From Flavobacteriales bacterium UBA5422 (lineage in GTDB: Bacteria > Bacteroidota > Bacteroidia > Flavobacteriales_D > Crocinitomicaceae), in NCBI GenBank assembly GCA_002409405.1, contig DHNG01000006.1, forward strand, positions 160,937 to 176,734: DNA of 15,798 nt. Reading direction: 5' to 3'. This document shows positions 1-6,599 of the stretch, piece by piece. The stretch's first letter is position 1, and each line of letters begins with the position of its first letter. The notes below the pieces were generated by a model. It did not search any database, was not told the origin of the DNA, and saw only the letters and a list, made by a program, of their open reading frames with translations. The position numbers and the translations under genes were made by a program.

Positions 1-11
1 CAAAAAATAAC

Positions 12-48
12 AACCCGATCATGAACTGGTCGGGTTTTGTTTTTTTAT
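12..48 (+). terminator. Rho-independent terminator of an upstream gene
   Basis: A 7-bp perfect stem (AACCCGA at 12-18, TCGGGTT at 30-36) with an 11-base loop is followed by a T-rich run. An A-rich stretch precedes it, so it could also work on the other strand. It ends transcription from a gene left of the window and argues against any coding start before about position 50. Confidence 0.75.
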
Positions 49-150
49 AATTTTAGCAAATCGGCATATGCATCAACAAAGAACAATAATTCGTTAACAT
101 ACTGTATTCAACGTCCGATTAATTTTGTTGATGTTAACAGACCAGAACGC

Positions 151-1197
151 ATGATACATAAAACTCACTTATTACAACAGATTTTAGAAACGCGCACAGA
201 CACTAAAAAAGTGTTCGGAACATCCTTCAGCATCCGGTACAAGGATCAAATCTGGGCCGGGGCAAGTTGTAATCTGGTTCCTGAAAGCAGTTATTTTATT
301 GCCAGTACTACCAAGCTGTATACAACTGCTGTCATTCTGAATTTACAATCAAAAGGACGACTGAAACTAGGTGATCTGATTCTGAATTACCTGGACGAAC
401 GTATCGCTACCGGATTGAACAACTATAAAGGAATTGATCACTCCAATAAAATCACCATCCGGGATTTATTGGCACATACATCCGGGATTCCGGATTATTT
501 TCAGGGAAAAAGTGCGAACGGCATCAGTCTTGAACGTCAATTGACTACAGGTACAGATCAGGCATGGTCGTTCGAAGAGTCTATTGTCAGAAGCAAAACA
601 ATACGCTCTCCTTTTCCGGTTGGAAAACCCGGAAAAGCCCATTATTCTGATACCAATTTTCAATTATTGGGGGAAATTATCCGAAAAATAAGCGGAAAAA
701 CACTTGAAGAAAATTACAAGGAGGTCATCTTTGAACCGCTGCAATTAACAAAAACCTATGTGTATCAAGATCCGACAGACAAGATTCCGGCTACTTTGTT
801 TTATAAAAATGTACCATTAGACATCCCGCTTGCCATGTCTTCTTTTGGTCCTGACGGAGGAATTGTATCTACCTCAGATGAATTACTTCAGTTCTTATGC
901 CATTTTTTCAATGGTACCTTCTTTGAACAAACAACGCTGGAAGAACTAAAGGTTTGGAACAGGATTTTTTTTCCGATGAAATCAGGTGTAGGAATTCATC
1001 AATTTAAACTCCCCCGAATTTTTGACCCTGTGGGGATTATTCCCGAATTAATCGGACATTCAGGACTCTCCGGGGCGTTGGCGTATTGCAGTCCTCAGCA
1101 TGATTTATACATTGCAGGAACCGTTAACCAAGTCGCTTATCCGGAAACTTCCTTCAAACTGATGACCAAATTAATTCGAACTGTGTTGAAAAAGTAA
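151..1197 (+). CDS. Serine hydrolase, beta-lactamase / peptidase S12 family
   Basis: Predicted serine hydrolase of the class C beta-lactamase/DD-peptidase fold, 348 residues. The nucleophile motif SxxK is S52-T-T-K55. The block LLAHTSGIPDY (residues 106-116) is typical of this family, the second motif is Y165-S-D where many members have Y-x-N, and H303-S-G305 fills the place of the KTG/HxG triad. The frame is open back to a TTG at 37, but that start lies inside the preceding terminator, so the ATG at 151 is preferred. A TAATTTTG sequence at 120-127 could be its -7 element. No signal peptide is evident from this start, which is odd for a cell-wall enzyme and suggests either a cytoplasmic esterase/peptidase or a misplaced start. 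Substrate cannot be told from sequence. crcB follows 14 bases later on the same strand. Confidence 0.8.
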   Translation: MIHKTHLLQQILETRTDTKKVFGTSFSIRYKDQIWAGASCNLVPESSYFIASTTKLYTTAVILNLQSKGRLKLGDLILNYLDERIATGLNNYKGIDHSNKITIRDLLAHTSGIPDYFQGKSANGISLERQLTTGTDQAWSFEESIVRSKTIRSPFPVGKPGKAHYSDTNFQLLGEIIRKISGKTLEENYKEVIFEPLQLTKTYVYQDPTDKIPATLFYKNVPLDIPLAMSSFGPDGGIVSTSDELLQFLCHFFNGTFFEQTTLEELKVWNRIFFPMKSGVGIHQFKLPRIFDPVGIIPELIGHSGLSGALAYCSPQHDLYIAGTVNQVAYPETSFKLMTKLIRTVLKK

Positions 1198-1211
1198 GTA
1201 CATTTGAGACG

Positions 1212-1586
1212 ATGAAAGCATTACTTTTAGTCGGCATTGGTGGAGGAATTGGCAGTATTATGCGTTATCTCACCACAGTACTGATCTCCCGGTATTCTTA
1301 CTCTTTATTTCCGTGGGCAACCTACAGTGCCAATCTGCTTGGCTGTTTGTTAATTGGTTTATTTGTAGGGATTCTGGAGCGCCAACAGGTACTTAATTCC
1401 GATTTAAAATTACTTTTGGTTACCGGTTTCTGTGGCGGGTATACCACCTTTTCTGCATTTGCAAATGAAAATATGTCACTGATTCAAAACGGTCATACAT
1501 TCACTGCTCTTTTCTACATTGCGCTCAGTGTTTTATCAGGAATTCTTGCTGTTTACGGAGGGTTGCTGATCGCAAAATCAGTGTAA
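1212..1586 (+). CDS. crcB: Fluoride ion channel CrcB/Fluc
   Basis: Small inner-membrane protein of 124 residues, the usual length for Fluc channels, which work as dual-topology dimers that export fluoride. Visible family marks are the N-terminal glycine-rich GGGIGSIMRY (residues 10-19), the helix-2 asparagine N41 in YSANLLG, and the signature GFCGGYTTFSAF (72-83), which carries the pore phenylalanines and the central cation site. Four hydrophobic segments can be seen. It starts 14 bases after the serine hydrolase stop and may be co-transcribed with it. No fluoride riboswitch is recognisable upstream. A single copy is consistent with a homodimeric channel. The family assignment is firm. Confidence 0.93.
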   Translation: MKALLLVGIGGGIGSIMRYLTTVLISRYSYSLFPWATYSANLLGCLLIGLFVGILERQQVLNSDLKLLLVTGFCGGYTTFSAFANENMSLIQNGHTFTALFYIALSVLSGILAVYGGLLIAKSV

Positions 1587-1700
1587 AACATTGATTCGTT
1601 TCATTTGATAAACCGCATTCAAACCACCCTTTCAACTTGAATTTCATCACCTGATTTTTATACATTCTTTTTCATTGTTATTTCTATGTACTTGAGCACT

Positions 1701-1734
1701 TTTTAATTTAAGACAAAATTATCTTAAATTAAAA
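1701..1734. promoter_or_regulatory. Large palindrome, probable operator of the methyltransferase-ric-DUF488 operon
   Basis: Two perfect 13-base inverted arms (TTTTAATTTAAGA at 1701-1713, TCTTAAATTAAAA at 1722-1734) flank an 8-base spacer, with a core of the form TTAAGA-N8-TCTTAA. The centre, about 1717.5, is roughly 38-40 bases before the expected transcription start. It would therefore overlap the -33 element, or sit where a class II CRP/FNR-type activator binds. Because ric-type genes answer nitric oxide or oxidative damage, an Rrf2/NsrR-like or CRP/FNR-like dimer is a reasonable guess. The regulator itself is not in this window. Confidence 0.65.
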
Positions 1735-1741
1735 TTATTTG

Positions 1742-1749
1742 TATATTTG
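1742..1749 (+). promoter_or_regulatory. Promoter -7 element (TATATTTG)
   Basis: TATATTTG is a full match to the Bacteroidota TAnnTTTG element and lies 41 bases before the methyltransferase ATG. No clear TTG is found about 19-20 bases upstream, where the right arm of the palindrome lies instead. This fits a promoter that depends on an activator or is blocked by a repressor. Confidence 0.6.
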
Positions 1750-1790
1750 TTGAAACAGAAAGGAATTCCTTCAGTAAAATAATAAACACG

Positions 1791-2567
1791 ATGAATACCA
1801 CTGATTATAGCAAAGCACAAGGACATTGGGTACTTGCTCAAATGGGGAAAAAAGTACTGCGCCCGGGAGGAAAAGAATTAACACATCAATTAGTCAGGTC
1901 ATTGGAGATCACCACGAAAGATCACATTGCAGAATTTGCTCCGGGATTGGGATTCACTGCTTCCATCGCATTAAAAAGTACTCCTTTTTCCTATGTTGGA
2001 ATTGATTCTAACGAAGCGGCAATTCGCTATTTAAAACAAAAAATAACCGGTGAAAATGTAGAATTCCTGGAAGGAAATGCTGCCGCTACCTCACTTATTT
2101 CAGCAAGTAAAGACAAAGTGTATGGCGAAGCAATGCTGACCATGCATGCTGATCACCGCAAGTCAGAAATAATAAAAGAAGCCCACCGGATTTTGAAAAA
2201 AGGAGGATTATATGCAATTCACGAACTCGGATTAACTCCCGATCATTTAGGAGAAGACATCAAGGCAATCATTCAGAAAGACCTGGCACTTGCGATCAAA
2301 GTGAATGCCCGCCCATTGACAGAAGCAGAATGGACCACACTACTGGAAAACGAAGGGTTTAAAATCAGGAAAATTGAACGTAATGCGATGCACTTACTTG
2401 AGCCATCCAGAGTCATTGATGATGAAGGTATATTGAATGCATTGAAAATCGGATGGAACGTATTGACGAATACAGAAGCCCGAAAACGAATTATAAACAT
2501 GAGAAAGACATTCAAAAAGCATCAGCAACACATGAATGCCATTGTTATTATTGCTGAGAAAATTTAA
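1791..2567 (+). CDS. Class I SAM-dependent methyltransferase
   Basis: Predicted cytoplasmic methyltransferase of 258 residues. Motif I, the SAM-binding glycine loop, is EFAPGLGFTA (residues 48-57). The acidic end of strand 2 is D72 in YVGID, and a later segment HRILKKGGLYAIHELGL matches the usual strand-5 region. An N-terminal segment with AQGHWVLAQMGKKVLRPGG precedes the fold, as in bacterial proteins annotated only as Methyltransf_11/25. The substrate is unknown. It is first gene of an operon with the Fe-S repair protein RIC, which starts 11 bases after its stop, followed by a DUF488 protein. The shared palindrome and promoter suggest stress induction. A role in repair or detoxification after nitrosative stress is an inference from context only. 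Ubiquinone-type or small-molecule methylation cannot be excluded. Confidence 0.85.
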   Translation: MNTTDYSKAQGHWVLAQMGKKVLRPGGKELTHQLVRSLEITTKDHIAEFAPGLGFTASIALKSTPFSYVGIDSNEAAIRYLKQKITGENVEFLEGNAAATSLISASKDKVYGEAMLTMHADHRKSEIIKEAHRILKKGGLYAIHELGLTPDHLGEDIKAIIQKDLALAIKVNARPLTEAEWTTLLENEGFKIRKIERNAMHLLEPSRVIDDEGILNALKIGWNVLTNTEARKRIINMRKTFKKHQQHMNAIVIIAEKI

Positions 2568-2578
2568 AACCGGAAGAT

Positions 2579-3298
2579 ATGAACATCACAGAAAACAGCA
2601 TCATCGGAGAATTGGTCGCATCTGACTACAGAACGGCATCCGTTTTTAAGCAACATCGTATTGATTTTTGCTGCAACGGCAATCGCACCATACAGGAAGC
2701 GTGTGACAAAAAGAAAACGGGTACCGATCGTTTGATAGAAGAACTCAAACAGGTAGTGTCCTCTTCAAACAGTGCAGCCATCGATTATGCATCCTGGCCG
2801 GTCGATTTACTTGCCGATTACATTGAGAAAAAACACCACCGGTATGTAGAGTTAAAAATCCAGGAAATAAAACCTTTATTAAAGAAGATTGTGTCAGTAC
2901 ATGGAGCACAGCATCCGGAGCTTGCTGAAGTAGAAGCATTATTTACTGCTTCCGCAGGAGAATTATCCATGCACATGAAAAAAGAAGAATTGATTTTGTT
3001 TCCGTTTATCCGCAAAATGACCGCAAATCAACTCGCCGGTGAAGCGACTCCTCTACCCCACTTCGGAACCGTACAAAATCCAATCAATAGTATGCACCAC
3101 GAACACGATACTGAAGGAGAACGATTTCGTACAATCGCGGAACTGACCAATCACTATACTCCTCCTTCAGATGCATGCGCGACTTATCAAGTAACGTTTT
3201 CTCTGCTCAAAGAATTCGAAGAAGACCTGCACCTGCACATTCATCTTGAAAACAACATTTTATTTCCGAAAGCCATCCAACTGGAGCAACAAGTATGA
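2579..3298 (+). CDS. ric: Iron-sulfur cluster repair di-iron protein RIC (ScdA/YtfE family)
   Basis: Di-iron protein that restores Fe-S clusters damaged by nitric oxide or peroxide, 239 residues (YtfE/ScdA are about 220). The N-terminal ScdA_N domain (residues about 5-60) carries the paired cysteines C31-C32 in DFCCNG. The hemerythrin-like four-helix bundle follows, with candidate iron ligands H86/H87, H109, H132 and E136 in HMKKEELILFPF, H173/H174 and H176 in MHHEHD, and H220/H222 and E224 in HLHIHLENNILFP. It lies 11 bases after the methyltransferase and overlaps the next gene by four bases (ATGA), so translation of the two is probably coupled. Regulation probably comes from the palindrome at 1701-1734. 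The family call is secure; the exact ligand set is inferred by position. Confidence 0.93.
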   Translation: MNITENSIIGELVASDYRTASVFKQHRIDFCCNGNRTIQEACDKKKTGTDRLIEELKQVVSSSNSAAIDYASWPVDLLADYIEKKHHRYVELKIQEIKPLLKKIVSVHGAQHPELAEVEALFTASAGELSMHMKKEELILFPFIRKMTANQLAGEATPLPHFGTVQNPINSMHHEHDTEGERFRTIAELTNHYTPPSDACATYQVTFSLLKEFEEDLHLHIHLENNILFPKAIQLEQQV

Positions 3299-3660
3299 AC
3301 GGATCGATCCAAATCAAACGTGTATACGAACAGCCGGAAGAAAGCGATGGTTATCGAATTTTAGTAGACCGCCTATGGCCCAGAGGAATAAAAAAGGAAC
3401 GGGCACAATTGAATGAGTGGGACAAAGAATTGGCTCCTTCACATGAACTGCGCACCTGGTTTGATCATCAACCCGATCGGTTCAAACAATTTTCCAATGA
3501 ATACAGGAATGAACTCCTGCAAAAAAGAACTGAATTAATCCGCATCAGGCGAATTGCCGACAATCAACAGGTTACATTGATCTACGCAGCAAAAGATCCG
3601 GAAATCAATCATGCGGTGGTACTTTGTAATGTATTGAAGGATGACGTTATGATTGAATGA
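3295..3660 (+). CDS. DUF488 family protein (YeaO-like)
   Basis: Small cytoplasmic protein of 121 residues. It has the DUF488 signature: IKRVYEQP near the start, then YRILVDRLWPRGIKKE (residues about 21-36), the segment WDKELAPSHELRTWF, and a late YAAKDPEINHAVVL. Its biochemical role is not established. The start overlaps the ric stop by four bases, so it is the third gene of the methyltransferase-ric operon, and the context links it to nitrosative or redox stress. The stop codon falls inside the first unit of a short tandem repeat (3657 onward). Family assignment is firm; function is open. Confidence 0.9.
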   Translation: MNGSIQIKRVYEQPEESDGYRILVDRLWPRGIKKERAQLNEWDKELAPSHELRTWFDHQPDRFKQFSNEYRNELLQKRTELIRIRRIADNQQVTLIYAAKDPEINHAVVLCNVLKDDVMIE

Positions 3661-3720
3661 TTTTATGACTGGTTGACGGGATGATTTTATGATAGGGTGA
3701 CTCTATGATTTCAAATCGGG
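3657..3720. repeat. Imperfect 24-base tandem repeat
   Basis: Two 24-base units (3657-3680 and 3681-3704) share ATGATTTTATGA at their start and a GGnTGAC block, and a degenerate third unit begins with ATGATTT at 3705. The first unit contains the DUF488 stop codon. The array fills most of the 80-base gap between two convergent genes, and no clear terminator hairpin is seen there. Confidence 0.6.
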
Positions 3721-3740
3721 AATCGAGTATGCTTTCGTGT

Positions 3741-4802
3741 TTACTTGATGTGAAAAGCGACTGACTTGATCCGTTTGGTCAGCACCCCGTCGATTGTTTC
3801 TTCGAGAATCATATCCCGGACCGCCGGGTCGTCCAATACTTCGTTCAACGGTTTAATTACACCTACCGGAATGTGTTCTTTCTCCATTGCATAAAGTAAC
3901 ACTTCACTATCAATTAATTCAATCTTTTCCTGTAAGATTCGTTGCAACTTCAATCGGTTAACGACCCGCACCTGATTGTATGCAAACAACTCGTCATCCA
4001 CCAGATTCAGACAGTTTAAAAATTGACACAGCTTAAAAAAATGGTTGTTACTTCCAATCGCAAAAGTGATGAGTTTGTCATCCTGTGTAATAAACAGTTC
4101 TCCATAAGGAGCAATGTTGGGATGCAGACTTCCTACCCGCTTTGCTACAAATCCCTGATTGAGGTAATTCGTCGCCTGGTTAACCAGACTACTTACTGCA
4201 GCTTCATACAAGGAGACATCTACCGTTTTCCCCTCCCCGCTTGCTAAACGTTGTAACAGTGCTACTAAAATTCCTTCTTTCAATTGGTGAGCAGCAAGTA
4301 CATCGATTAGCGCAACCGGCATTTTCACAGGGCCGCTATCAGTCGTCCCGTTCATACTCATAAAACCGGATTCGGCCTGCAGGATTAAATCATACGCTAC
4401 TCTGTCTGAATCCGGACCAAAACCAGAAATACGACCGTGGATTAATTTCGGATTTATAGCCTTCAGTACTTCATCTGTCAGGTGAAACTTCTCCGCGTCC
4501 CCTAATTTGAAATTTGTCAACAAAATATCTGCCTGTTCAACTAATCCTAGAAATTCCGAGCGGTCTGCTTCCTTTGTGTAATCTAATTTCCGGTATTCTT
4601 TTTTATAATTTACAGACGCAAAATAGGCGGAGACGGAACTTTCTTTTGATTCCGTCGGCAACCTCCACGTCCGGGTAACATCCCCATGAAGGGGATGCTC
4701 TACCTTAATTACTTTCGCTCCTAATTCGGCAAAAAACATTCCTACGGACGGACCAGCCAATACAGTCGATGCGTCAATAATTACTAAATCTTTAATGTCC
4801 AC
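3741..4802 (-). CDS. Class III (CaiB/BaiF family) CoA-transferase
   Basis: Predicted family III CoA-transferase, 353 residues, shorter than the usual 380-430. These enzymes move CoA between carboxylic acids through a covalent aspartyl intermediate. The N-terminus VIIDASTVLAGPSVG with FFAELGAKVIKVEHP (residues 8-37) is the family signature, GDVTRTWR follows, and D167 in PVALIDVLA is placed like the catalytic aspartate (about 169) of formyl-CoA transferase. The start is GTG. An in-frame stop lies three codons upstream and the next ATG (codon 22) would remove the signature, so GTG is the only good start. The gene begins 43 bases after the haem lipoprotein on the same strand and may share its message. 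No partner acyl-CoA enzyme is nearby, so the substrate (oxalate, carnitine, 2-methylacyl or other) cannot be named. Confidence 0.88.
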   Translation of the reverse strand: MDIKDLVIIDASTVLAGPSVGMFFAELGAKVIKVEHPLHGDVTRTWRLPTESKESSVSAYFASVNYKKEYRKLDYTKEADRSEFLGLVEQADILLTNFKLGDAEKFHLTDEVLKAINPKLIHGRISGFGPDSDRVAYDLILQAESGFMSMNGTTDSGPVKMPVALIDVLAAHQLKEGILVALLQRLASGEGKTVDVSLYEAAVSSLVNQATNYLNQGFVAKRVGSLHPNIAPYGELFITQDDKLITFAIGSNNHFFKLCQFLNCLNLVDDELFAYNQVRVVNRLKLQRILQEKIELIDSEVLLYAMEKEHIPVGVIKPLNEVLDDPAVRDMILEETIDGVLTKRIKSVAFHIK

Positions 4803-4845
4803 TTTACTAATTTATTCTTGTTTTATGCCAATCAGGAATCAATCA

Positions 4846-5139
4846 TCAATTTGTCAACTCCCAATTGATGTATTCGTTGACTGTTGCTTCCTGCTCAGGA
4901 GTCAGCTTTGCCTTTTTAGCCATGTTCGGCAGGATCTTATCCCAGTCTTCCCGTGAAAAATCCTCTACCGTTTTCAATTTATGGCAGCGATTGCAACTCT
5001 GCGCGTACAAATTATATCCTTCTTCTACTTTCGCATTCGGGAAGTTCATTGCTTTTTCTTCCGTGCTGACAGTTGTTGTTTTAGGACCACATGACACTAC
5101 GGCCAATGCCCCCATAAAAATAAGTGCTTTGAATTTCAT
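4846..5139 (-). CDS. Small haem c lipoprotein
   Basis: 97-residue exported protein. An N-terminal signal with lipobox VVSC (C17) indicates a lipid-anchored protein, and one CxxCH haem c site lies at C49-N-R-C52-H53. The segment after it (WDKILPNMAKKAKLTPEQEATVNEYI) resembles the C-terminal helices of small class I-like cytochromes, with M73 a candidate distal ligand. A likely role is electron carrier in the periplasm, possibly a partner or fragment-like relative of diheme cytochromes; the donor and acceptor are unknown. It lies just upstream of the CoA-transferase on the same strand and is divergent from hmgA. A TACTTTTA sequence a little upstream (minus strand) is a weak candidate promoter element. 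Confidence 0.85.
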   Translation of the reverse strand: MKFKALIFMGALAVVSCGPKTTTVSTEEKAMNFPNAKVEEGYNLYAQSCNRCHKLKTVEDFSREDWDKILPNMAKKAKLTPEQEATVNEYINWELTN

Positions 5140-5266
5140 ACTATAATACCAATTTGGAATAAAAGTAAAGAAAAAATCTATTCCCGGGTAACTTTTTTCA
5201 GAAATCTCACTGCTTACTTTTTTGTTTATATTTTAACAGTCCCTTCTAAAAAAGCAAAAAAAAACT

Positions 5267-5274
5267 TATTTTTG
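5267..5274 (+). promoter_or_regulatory. Candidate -7 element for hmgA-hppD (TATTTTTG)
   Basis: TATTTTTG matches TAnnTTTG, but the upstream -33 region is weak (TTC instead of TTG). Use of this site would give an untranslated leader of about 125 bases. The leader holds the inverted pair CTTAA (5323-5327) and TTAAG (5336-5340). No known riboswitch was recognised, and the rest of the 269-base gap between the haem lipoprotein and hmgA shows no gene. Confidence 0.4.
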
Positions 5275-5408
5275 TTACTATAAACCGGACATCAGTATAT
5301 GTGGATTGAATTGACCTTATTACTTAAGTACATGATTAAGCGCAATCCGGAATGATGCGTTCATTTTAACTGCGTTTTAATTAGTTATTCATTTCAAAAC
5401 TTAAGGTT

Positions 5409-6566
5409 ATGCCATTTTATCATAAATTAGGATCCATTCCTTCGAAGCGACACACTCAATTCAGGCAAGCAGACGGTTCGCTCTACCAAGAACAGCTGTT
5501 TGGTACGATCGGGTTTGACGGCATGTCGAGTTTATTATACCACATTCATCCTCCAACGGTAGTGAATGAAATCCTCGGAGAAAAGAACATTGCGCCGGAA
5601 ATCGCCATTGAAAAGAACATGGTGATGCGCAGTCTTCAGGGATTCAATGTGCCACCGACCGATGATTACCTCGAAAGTCGTGTCCCTGTACTGGTCAACA
5701 ATGATGTGTACATCGAGTTGGCTTCTCCGAAAAAATCGATGACGGATTACTTTTACAAGAATGCAGATGCAGATGAAGTTATCTTTATTCACCGTGGATC
5801 AGGAGTACTCAAAACGCAATTGGGAAACATTGACTTTTCTTACGGAGATTACCTGGTAGTACCCCGCGGGATGATCTACCAATTGCATTTCGAATCCGAA
5901 GACAACCGATTGTTTATCGTTCAATCCTTCCATCCTGTATACACGCCGAAGCGGTACAGAAACTGGTTTGGACAATTATTGGAACATTCACCTTTCTGTG
6001 AGCGGGATATTCGTCCTCCTCATGCATTGGAACCGATCGACGAAAAAGGTGATTTCCTGATTCGCATCAAAAAAGAAGATGTGCTGTATAGCTACGTTTA
6101 TGCGTATCATCCGTTTGATGTAGTGGGATGGGATGGTTACAATTACCCGTATGCCTTTTCGATTCATGAATTTGAACCGATCACAGGACGGGTACATCAA
6201 CCGCCTCCGGTACACCAGACATTTGAAACGAGTGCATTTGTCATCTGTTCATTTGTTCCGCGACTGTATGATTACCATCCATTGTCCATTCCGGCACCGT
6301 ACAATCACAGTAACATTGATTCCGATGAAGTATTGTACTATGTCGATGGTGATTTCATGAGCCGTAATCACGTGGAAAAAGGACAAATTACCTTGCATCC
6401 TGCAGGGATTCCGCATGGACCACACCCGGGTGCATACGAACGTAGTATAGGGAAGAAAGAGACACAGGAACTCGCAGTTATGGTAGATACATTCAAACCG
6501 CTCAAATTGACAAAACAAGCATTGGGATTGGAATTGAAGGAATACAAAACATCCTGGAAATTATAG
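5409..6566 (+). CDS. hmgA: Homogentisate 1,2-dioxygenase
   Basis: Non-haem Fe(II) enzyme that opens the ring of homogentisate to maleylacetoacetate in tyrosine/phenylalanine breakdown, 385 residues. The C-terminal cupin carries the probable iron ligands: H300 and E307 in YNHSNIDSDEVLYY, and H336 in GIPHGPHPG. The N-terminal part has a second cupin-like fold (HRGSGVLKTQLG, DYLVVPRGMIY). The protein is clearly shorter than human or Pseudomonas HGD (about 430-445) and divergent from them, which fits the short Bacteroidota lineage. The next gene, 33 bases downstream, makes its substrate. Isomerase and fumarylacetoacetase are not in the window. Function is supported by both motif and neighbour. 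Confidence 0.92.
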   Translation: MPFYHKLGSIPSKRHTQFRQADGSLYQEQLFGTIGFDGMSSLLYHIHPPTVVNEILGEKNIAPEIAIEKNMVMRSLQGFNVPPTDDYLESRVPVLVNNDVYIELASPKKSMTDYFYKNADADEVIFIHRGSGVLKTQLGNIDFSYGDYLVVPRGMIYQLHFESEDNRLFIVQSFHPVYTPKRYRNWFGQLLEHSPFCERDIRPPHALEPIDEKGDFLIRIKKEDVLYSYVYAYHPFDVVGWDGYNYPYAFSIHEFEPITGRVHQPPPVHQTFETSAFVICSFVPRLYDYHPLSIPAPYNHSNIDSDEVLYYVDGDFMSRNHVEKGQITLHPAGIPHGPHPGAYERSIGKKETQELAVMVDTFKPLKLTKQALGLELKEYKTSWKL

Positions 6567-6599
6567 AAAGAAGTAAAACAAACAAAAATATTAGAAAAC

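Noticed and set aside
37..150. N-terminal extension of the serine hydrolase from a TTG codon at 37
   Set aside because: The TTG lies in the T run of a terminator hairpin, the added residues do not look like a signal peptide, and an ATG at 151 keeps the whole domain.
1212..1586. Fluoride riboswitch ahead of crcB
   Set aside because: Only 14 bases separate crcB from the previous gene, and no such fold can be seen before it.
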